Source: an uncultured Clostridia bacterium
Lineage (GTDB): Bacteria > Bacillota > Clostridia > Oscillospirales > CAG-272
Assembly: GCA_937934385.1 (NCBI GenBank)
Contig: CALGZV010000124.1
Location: 1 to 10,919 of the forward strand
Direction of reading: 5' to 3'
Length of the DNA stretch: 10,919 nt
Under the pieces are notes generated by a model, which saw only the letters and a program-made list of their open reading frames with translations, did not search any database and was not told the DNA's origin. A program made the position numbers and the translations under genes. Shown here piece by piece: positions 6,085 through 10,919 of this stretch (the first letter of the stretch is position 1; each line of letters begins with the position of its first letter).

Positions 6085-6137
6085 TTTTGTGCGGATTTTA
6101 TTGCCTTGTGATGCAATCCAACCGAAATAAAGATACA

Positions 6138-6185
6138 GCGGTATTCTTTGGGGTAATAATTCCGAAGTTTACCGCGTATTTTTTT
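6138..6185 (+). terminator. Intrinsic terminator of rpsU
   Basis: GCGGTA (6138-6143) pairs with TACCGC (6170-6175); after a TT/TT internal loop, CTTTGG (6146-6151) pairs with CCGAAG (6162-6167) with one G-U pair, leaving a 10-nt apical loop. Seven T residues follow at 6179-6185, three bases after the stem. It separates rpsU from secA. Confidence 0.85.
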
Positions 6186-6259
6186 ACATTTTTTTCTGTT
6201 TTTTTCGTTTACAATGTATATATCTCTTTTAGAAAAGTCAGAATATTTACAAATTATTG

Positions 6260-6287
6260 TTGCATTTTTTTAATATTATGATATACT
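6260..6287 (+). promoter_or_regulatory. Extended -10 promoter of secA
   Basis: TATACT at 6282-6287 is preceded by TG at 6279-6280 in the extended -10 arrangement (TG-N-TATACT). A weak -35, TTGCAT at 6260-6265, is 16 nt upstream. The start should fall near 6294, giving a leader of about 60 nt. I found no SecM-like arrest peptide or other leader ORF in it. Confidence 0.65.
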
Positions 6288-6353
6288 AAATTATGTATTT
6301 ACTTATAACAGAAAACTAAAATCTATTATATACAATTGAGAGGATTTTCTTTC

Positions 6354-9188
6354 ATGAAGCTTTTAGACTCTATAATAGGCACCTACAGCGACCGTCAGAT
6401 ACGCAAAATACTTCCCGTCGTTAAAAAAATAGAAGCTCTCGCGGAAAAATACAAGGCAATGAGCGACGAAGGGCTTCGCGCAATGACCCCGGCATTAAAG
6501 GAGCGTCTCGCCGCAGGCGAAACCCTTGACGATATACTGCCCGATGCTTTTGCAGTAGTCACAGAAGCGGCGGACCGCGTTCTCGGCAAGCGTCCTTTCC
6601 ATGTTCAGCTTATAGGTGGTATCGTTCTTCATCAGGGACGCATAGCAGAAATGAAAACCGGAGAAGGTAAAACGCTGGTTGCAACTCTTCCTGCTTACCT
6701 CAACGCACTCACCGGAAAAGGCGTTCATATTGTAACGGTAAATGAATATCTTGCTTATACCGGGGCAGAAGAAATGGGACGTGTTTACGGATTTCTCGGA
6801 CTTAAAACCGGACTCATCGCTCACGGTCAGTCAAAGAGCGAAAAACAGGCGATGTACTCGTGTGATATTACATACGGTACAAACAACGAATTCGGATTCG
6901 ATTATCTGCGCGATAACATGGTAGTCCAAAAGGATCGTATGGTTCAGCGCGGACATGTGTTCGCAATTGTCGACGAGGTAGACTCCATACTCATAGACGA
7001 AGCACGCACGCCTCTTATTATATCAGGCGAAGGCGATGAATCGACCGATATGTACGACCGCGCAGATAAATGCGTAAGATCGCTGCGTCAGTTCAGAATA
7101 AAAGAGATGGATTCGAAAGAACTCAGCGACGATATTGACGCCGACTATATAGTTGACGAAAAGGCTCGCACTGCAGTTCTCACTGCATCAGGCATTGAAA
7201 AGGTCGAGCGCTTCTTCAAAATCGAAAACCTCTCTGCTCCTGAGAATTCAGAGCTTGCCCATCATGTTAACCAAGCACTCAAAGCTCACGGTACGATGCA
7301 GAATGACGTCGACTATCTCGTAAAGGACGATAACGTTCTTATTATAGATTCATTTACCGGACGTATAATGCACGGACGCCGGTTCTCTGACGGACTGCAT
7401 CAGGCTATCGAAGCTAAAGAGCATGTAAAAATTCAGAAAGAGAATAAAACACTTGCAACAATAACATTCCAGAACTATTTCCGTATGTATGAAAAACTGT
7501 CCGGAATGACAGGTACAGCGCTTACGGAGGAAGTTGAGTTCCGTGAGATCTACGGCCTTGACGTAGTTGTGATCCCGACCAACAAACCTATGATCAGAGT
7601 CGATCATCCGGATGTTGTATACAAGTCACAGAAAGGAAAATACGACGCAATAATCGAGCAGATCCGCGAGTGCCACGAAAAAGGGCAGCCCGTTCTTGTC
7701 GGTACCGTATCTGTAGAGAAATCCGAACTTCTTTCAAAAAGACTCAGGCTCGAGGGTATCGAACACACCGTCCTCAACGCTAAATATCATGACAAGGAAG
7801 CCGAGATAGTTGCTCAGGCAGGACGCGTCGGAACTGTCACTATCGCGACAAATATGGCAGGACGCGGAACAGATATCCTGCTCGGAGGAAATCCCGAATT
7901 TCTTGCAAAGCAGGAGATGCGGAAGCTTGGTTACGATGAGGAGATCATCGGACAGGCAGTCGGTTCCTCAATGTCGGTCTCTGATGAAGCTCTCGCCGCA
8001 CGCGAAGTATACAGAGGACTTTATACAAAATTCAAGGACGAGATCGAACCGCTTGCAAAGCAGGTATGCGACGCCGGAGGACTGTTCATAATAGGAACAG
8101 AACGTCACGAAAGCAGACGTATAGACAACCAGCTCCGCGGACGCTCCGGACGTCAGGGCGACCCCGGAGAATCACGTTTCTTCCTCGCCCTTGACGACGA
8201 CCTTATGCGTCTTTTCGGAAGCGACAGAGTAGTCGGAATTGTTGACCGTCTCGGACTCGACGAGGATACTCCTATCGAAGCAAAGATACTCTCAAACTCG
8301 ATTGAAAGAGCGCAGAAGCAGATAGAAGAAAACAACTTCCAAAGACGTAAAAACGTACTTACCTACGACGATGTTATGAATCAGCAGCGTACTGTAATAT
8401 ATAAGCAGCGCCGCGAAGTTCTCGACGGACTTGACCTTCACGAAAAAATCGAGAATATGATTAAGGGATTTGTCAGCAGCAGCGTTATTGCATGTACGAC
8501 AGCAGAAGATCCGAAAGAATGGAAATTTGACGATCTTCGTGCTTCCCTGTTCGGATTCCTTTGTTCAAACGACGATTTCCATTATTCCGACGATGAGCTT
8601 GCAGAGCTTACCCAGGAAAAACTTATAGAAGAGCTTACCGAGAGAGCGCTTAAAATATACGCATCAAAGGATCAGATCTTCGGCGCCGAGCAGATGCGCG
8701 AGATCGAACGCGTTATACTGCTCCGCAATGTCGACCTTAAATGGATGGATCATCTCGAAAATATGGATGATCTCAAGGAAAGCATCGGACTTCAGGCATA
8801 TGCGCAGCGCGATCCGATAAACGAATACCGTATTCAGGGAGCCGATCTTTTTGATGACATGAGCGATATGATCCGTTCTGATACCGTACGCGGAGTTTTG
8901 TCGGTAATTCCGAGACCTCACATTGAAATAAAGCGTGCAGAAGTAGCAAAGGTTACCGGAGAAGGCTTTGAGGGAAGCGGTACAACGCGTCCGACTTCCG
9001 GCGCACGCCCCGCCGCAGGACAGTCTTCCAGTGCAGGAACAATACGTCCGCCACAGCAGAAACTTACACGCGCGCAGCTTGAAGCGGAGCGCGCTAAAAA
9101 GGTAGGACGTAACGATCCCTGTCCATGCGGAAGCGGAAAGAAATACAAGAAATGCTGCGGAGCAAATCTCTCAGACAATGAGGACTGA
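6354..9188 (+). CDS. secA: Preprotein translocase ATPase subunit SecA
   Basis: SecA is the motor that pushes unfolded preproteins through SecYEG at the inner face of the membrane. In this 944-residue protein, Walker A is MKTGEGKT (residues 100-107) and Walker B is VDEVDSILIDEARTP (206-220). The ITYGTNNEFGFDYLRDNM block (172-189) and a SGMTGTA motif follow; the second nucleotide-binding domain shows TNMAGRGTDILLGGN, GTERHESRRIDNQLRGRSGR and QGDPGESRFFL. Compared with Bacillus SecA there is an insert between GRGTDI and GGLFIIGTERHESRR, as seen in many clostridial SecAs. A Gly/Pro/Ser-rich linker leads to the C-terminal zinc motif CPCGSGKKYKKCC (C923, C925, C934, C935), the SecB- or ribosome-binding tail. 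The start is the ATG at 6354, 9 nt after GAGAGGA (6338-6344); an in-frame TTG at 6336 lies upstream of that site and is rejected. No prfB follows. Confidence 0.97.
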   Translation: MKLLDSIIGTYSDRQIRKILPVVKKIEALAEKYKAMSDEGLRAMTPALKERLAAGETLDDILPDAFAVVTEAADRVLGKRPFHVQLIGGIVLHQGRIAEMKTGEGKTLVATLPAYLNALTGKGVHIVTVNEYLAYTGAEEMGRVYGFLGLKTGLIAHGQSKSEKQAMYSCDITYGTNNEFGFDYLRDNMVVQKDRMVQRGHVFAIVDEVDSILIDEARTPLIISGEGDESTDMYDRADKCVRSLRQFRIKEMDSKELSDDIDADYIVDEKARTAVLTASGIEKVERFFKIENLSAPENSELAHHVNQALKAHGTMQNDVDYLVKDDNVLIIDSFTGRIMHGRRFSDGLHQAIEAKEHVKIQKENKTLATITFQNYFRMYEKLSGMTGTALTEEVEFREIYGLDVVVIPTNKPMIRVDHPDVVYKSQKGKYDAIIEQIRECHEKGQPVLVGTVSVEKSELLSKRLRLEGIEHTVLNAKYHDKEAEIVAQAGRVGTVTIATNMAGRGTDILLGGNPEFLAKQEMRKLGYDEEIIGQAVGSSMSVSDEALAAREVYRGLYTKFKDEIEPLAKQVCDAGGLFIIGTERHESRRIDNQLRGRSGRQGDPGESRFFLALDDDLMRLFGSDRVVGIVDRLGLDEDTPIEAKILSNSIERAQKQIEENNFQRRKNVLTYDDVMNQQRTVIYKQRREVLDGLDLHEKIENMIKGFVSSSVIACTTAEDPKEWKFDDLRASLFGFLCSNDDFHYSDDELAELTQEKLIEELTERALKIYASKDQIFGAEQMREIERVILLRNVDLKWMDHLENMDDLKESIGLQAYAQRDPINEYRIQGADLFDDMSDMIRSDTVRGVLSVIPRPHIEIKRAEVAKVTGEGFEGSGTTRPTSGARPAAGQSSSAGTIRPPQQKLTRAQLEAERAKKVGRNDPCPCGSGKKYKKCCGANLSDNED

Positions 9189-9193
9189 TCCTG

Positions 9194-9219
9194 GTAAATA
9201 CGCAAATCTTTGCATTTAC
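9194..9219 (+). repeat. Hairpin immediately after secA
   Basis: GTAAAT (9194-9199) and GCAAA (9202-9206) pair with TTTGC and ATTTAC (9209-9219), leaving a two-base AC bulge and a very short loop. No T-run follows directly, so it is more likely an mRNA 3'-end stabiliser or chance structure than a terminator. Its left arm, GTAAATACGCA, recurs at 9266-9276. Confidence 0.4.
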
Positions 9220-9281
9220 TATGCCATTTTAAAAAAAAGAAAATAGTATGGTATAAATTCAAACAGTAAATACGCACCAGT

Positions 9282-9336
9282 AAAAATATCCGGTCGTTCC
9301 GTAGCTAAAACTAAAGAACGAAACCGGATATTTTTT
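9282..9336 (+). terminator. Intrinsic terminator of secA
   Basis: The arm at 9282-9299 (AAAAATATCCGGTCGTTC) pairs with 9316-9335 through GAACG, a two-base A bulge, ACCGGATAT and a T-run of six, around a loop of about 16 nt. Because the left arm begins with an A-run, it would also yield a T-run on the minus strand and may act in both directions. Confidence 0.88.
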
Positions 9337-9501
9337 ACGGGTTATATATCAGCTTTAACTAATATGCATTACCGCACATAACGGTATTTTACAAGCAGCT
9401 ATATAAAAACACGGTATGACCGCAACAGACAGAATACAGTACTATTTGTTTTTAAGCAGTAACAGCCTATTTCTACATACAATATGAAAGGAAGTTATAA
9501 T
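9337..9501. other. Intergenic region before the last membrane-protein gene
   Basis: Together with 9189-9336 this makes a gap of 313 bases without a gene. Beyond the hairpin and terminator listed separately, it holds a weak TACCG/CGGTA hairpin at 9370-9386 followed by TTTT, and no promoter that I can defend. The ribosome binding site AAAGGAAG at 9487-9494 belongs to the next gene. Confidence 0.5.
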
Positions 9502-10800
9502 ATGGGATTTAACCTGTTTTTTATCGGTATGCTTTTTTTAGCAAATCCGAATATAAATATAATTGATATAATTCCGGACTTTATAGGCTGCGCGCTTATG
9601 TGGTATTCACTATCCAAACTAAGAGATCTTGCTCCCGATATGGCAAACGCTCGGAATTATGCTGCAAAGCTATTCTGGCTCGAGATCGGTAAGCTTATTT
9701 CATTGCTGATCTTCATAAATTTATCTCTCGACTCCGGATTTCTTCTTACATTTTCTTTTGTCTTTGTTATCGCCGAAGCACTTTTGTATATTCCTATGAT
9801 GAATTCATTCTTCAACGGAATATTATTTCTCGGCACAAAATACGATGCTGATAACTCGCTTAAATTGCTTGAAAAAACAAAACGCTCAACTGTCGTATTT
9901 ATTATATCGCGCTCAATACTGACATTTCTTCCCGAACTCACCTATCTGTACGTTATTGAGGATGTCGGTTATATTCTGGAACCCTACAAAGGCGTAGTTA
10001 TAGTTGCATCGGTTATACTTCAGATAATATCAGGTATGCTATGGCTTTTAACAATAGTCAAATACAAAAGATGCGTTTTAAATGATTCTGTTTTGATAAA
10101 CAGCATTTCAGAATATTATGAAAAAAATATCGCTTCTGATACCGGTCTGTTTACAAGACGTAAAATAAAAACCGGAGCATTAATGCTTTGCACTTTTTCT
10201 CTTCTATCCGTAAATATATTTTTTGACGGAAAGCGAGTGCTGCCGTCCATAGCATGCATTATAGCCGCAGTAATAACCGTTATTGCATGGCGCAGCTATT
10301 ATAGCAGACGAATAAGAAATATCGCTGTAGCGCTCCGTGTGCTGTCAGGTATTATATGTATTTTCACTGACATTATCGGGAATCGGCTTGCAGGTAAATA
10401 TTATTATCTCGGAATATCACACAGTATTGATGCGTACCGGACGTTTTTACAATTTATGGCAATTGATGTCATAAAAAACATACTGTTCATCTCGATAAAT
10501 CTATGTATAGTATGTATCCTATACAGACTGATAGATAAACAAACCGGTGTTAATCTGCACAATGAGCTTCCGAGCGTCATTGAACGAGAGAGAAACAGGA
10601 AAAAAGCGCAAAAACGCCGCTGCATAATATGGGCAGTATTTTCCGTAATAACCGCTTGTTCGTCAATCGCCGCATCAGCATGCCTGTATCTTTGGCAGCC
10701 GTATATGATGATAGATATTGCTATACACATAGTTTGGTTCTGCATAACACTAAGATTCTATTTCAGCTTTAACGAGCAGCTTGAAAACAAATATATGTAG
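9502..10800 (+). CDS. Multi-pass membrane protein of unknown function
   Basis: The 432-residue protein has about ten hydrophobic segments (roughly residues 22-38, 62-74, 79-98, 130-150, 163-188, 224-240, 246-263, 275-291, 321-343, 373-396 and 402-421), with basic loops such as TRRKIK (218-223), YYSRRIR (266-272) and a highly charged ERERNRKKAQKRR stretch (361-373), probably cytoplasmic. The N-terminus reads MGFNLFFIGMLFL and then IDIIPDFIGCALMW; the I-D-I-x-P-D-F-I-G pattern followed by L-x-x-L recurs in uncharacterised clostridial membrane proteins, by my recollection of such sequences. No transporter, kinase or protease motif is seen. An ATG at 9484 in the same frame has no ribosome binding site, while AAAGGAAG (9487-9494) lies 7 nt before the ATG at 9502, so the latter is the start. 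No clear terminator follows before the window ends. Confidence 0.85.
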   Translation: MGFNLFFIGMLFLANPNINIIDIIPDFIGCALMWYSLSKLRDLAPDMANARNYAAKLFWLEIGKLISLLIFINLSLDSGFLLTFSFVFVIAEALLYIPMMNSFFNGILFLGTKYDADNSLKLLEKTKRSTVVFIISRSILTFLPELTYLYVIEDVGYILEPYKGVVIVASVILQIISGMLWLLTIVKYKRCVLNDSVLINSISEYYEKNIASDTGLFTRRKIKTGALMLCTFSLLSVNIFFDGKRVLPSIACIIAAVITVIAWRSYYSRRIRNIAVALRVLSGIICIFTDIIGNRLAGKYYYLGISHSIDAYRTFLQFMAIDVIKNILFISINLCIVCILYRLIDKQTGVNLHNELPSVIERERNRKKAQKRRCIIWAVFSVITACSSIAASACLYLWQPYMMIDIAIHIVWFCITLRFYFSFNEQLENKYM

Positions 10801-10919
10801 TTTAAAATAAATACAGACGCACAAGCTGAAAGTCAAACCGACAGTTTTAAAATATACGGTTAAACCGGGAATAAATTCTTTATAACGATATGCTTTTTAG
10901 GTAATAAAAATTATTATAA

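Noticed and set aside
6087..6281. Open frame of 64 codons between rpsU and secA with a hydrophobic product
   Set aside because: It starts at a TTG with no ribosome binding site, runs through the rpsU terminator hairpin and T-run and into the secA promoter, and its Phe-rich product simply reflects T-rich DNA.
6336..6353. TTG at 6336 as start of secA
   Set aside because: It lies upstream of and overlaps the ribosome binding site GAGAGGA; the ATG at 6354 gives the canonical short SecA N-terminus.
9484..9501. ATG at 9484 as start of the last membrane protein
   Set aside because: There is no ribosome binding site before it, while AAAGGAAG lies between it and the ATG at 9502.
10801..10919. AT-rich inverted repeat AACCG/CGGTT (10836-10861) after the last gene
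   Set aside because: The stem is only five base pairs around an AT palindrome and is not followed by a T-run, so it is not called a terminator.

Overview
The window reads as chromosomal DNA of a low-to-moderate GC Gram-positive bacterium, most likely a member of Clostridia. The reasons are the walJ-rlmH gene pair, strong AGGAGG-type ribosome binding sites, sigma-A promoters with 17-nt spacers, a SecA with a long insert in its second nucleotide-binding domain and a C-terminal zinc motif, and several small membrane or lipoprotein genes of unknown function. No genus can be named from the sequence alone. I see no rRNA, tRNA, CRISPR array, transposase, integrase or phage gene. Most of the window is core chromosome.

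Layout. (1) Positions 1-1608, plus strand: the 3' part of a small membrane-protein gene, then walJ (metallo-beta-lactamase-fold hydrolase) and rlmH (23S rRNA pseudouridine methyltransferase), closely spaced and probably one transcript. (2) 1813-4723, plus: a membrane-anchored WG-repeat protein, then a U32-family tRNA hydroxylation protein (TrhP type), 52 nt apart and possibly co-transcribed. (3) 4724-5159: a self-contained unit with hairpins in its leader, a strong ribosome binding site, a 52-residue Cys/Gly-rich membrane peptide and a 13-bp-stem terminator. (4) 5226-5743, minus: a small lipoprotein gene with a near-consensus promoter. (5) 5831-6185, plus: rpsU (ribosomal protein bS21) with a near-consensus promoter and its own terminator. 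(6) 6260-9336, plus: secA with an extended -10 promoter and a terminator. (7) 9502-10800, plus: a multi-pass membrane protein of unknown function. The last 119 bases hold nothing I can name.

Functional themes. Three genes serve translation or RNA modification (rlmH, trhP, rpsU), secA drives protein export, and walJ is a nuclease-like housekeeping enzyme. The rest (N-terminal membrane protein, WG protein, Cys/Gly peptide, lipoprotein, C-terminal membrane protein) are envelope-located proteins without an assigned role.

Several start sites were decided by ribosome binding sites: the lipoprotein starts at 5624, secA at 6354 and the last membrane protein at 9502, each downstream of the longest open frame. 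I do not see a clear undescribed multi-gene system. The items most worth a second look are the Cys/Gly peptide unit with its internal duplication, the altered and shortened RlmH, and a cluster of CATTG/CAATG motifs between the divergent lipoprotein and rpsU promoters.
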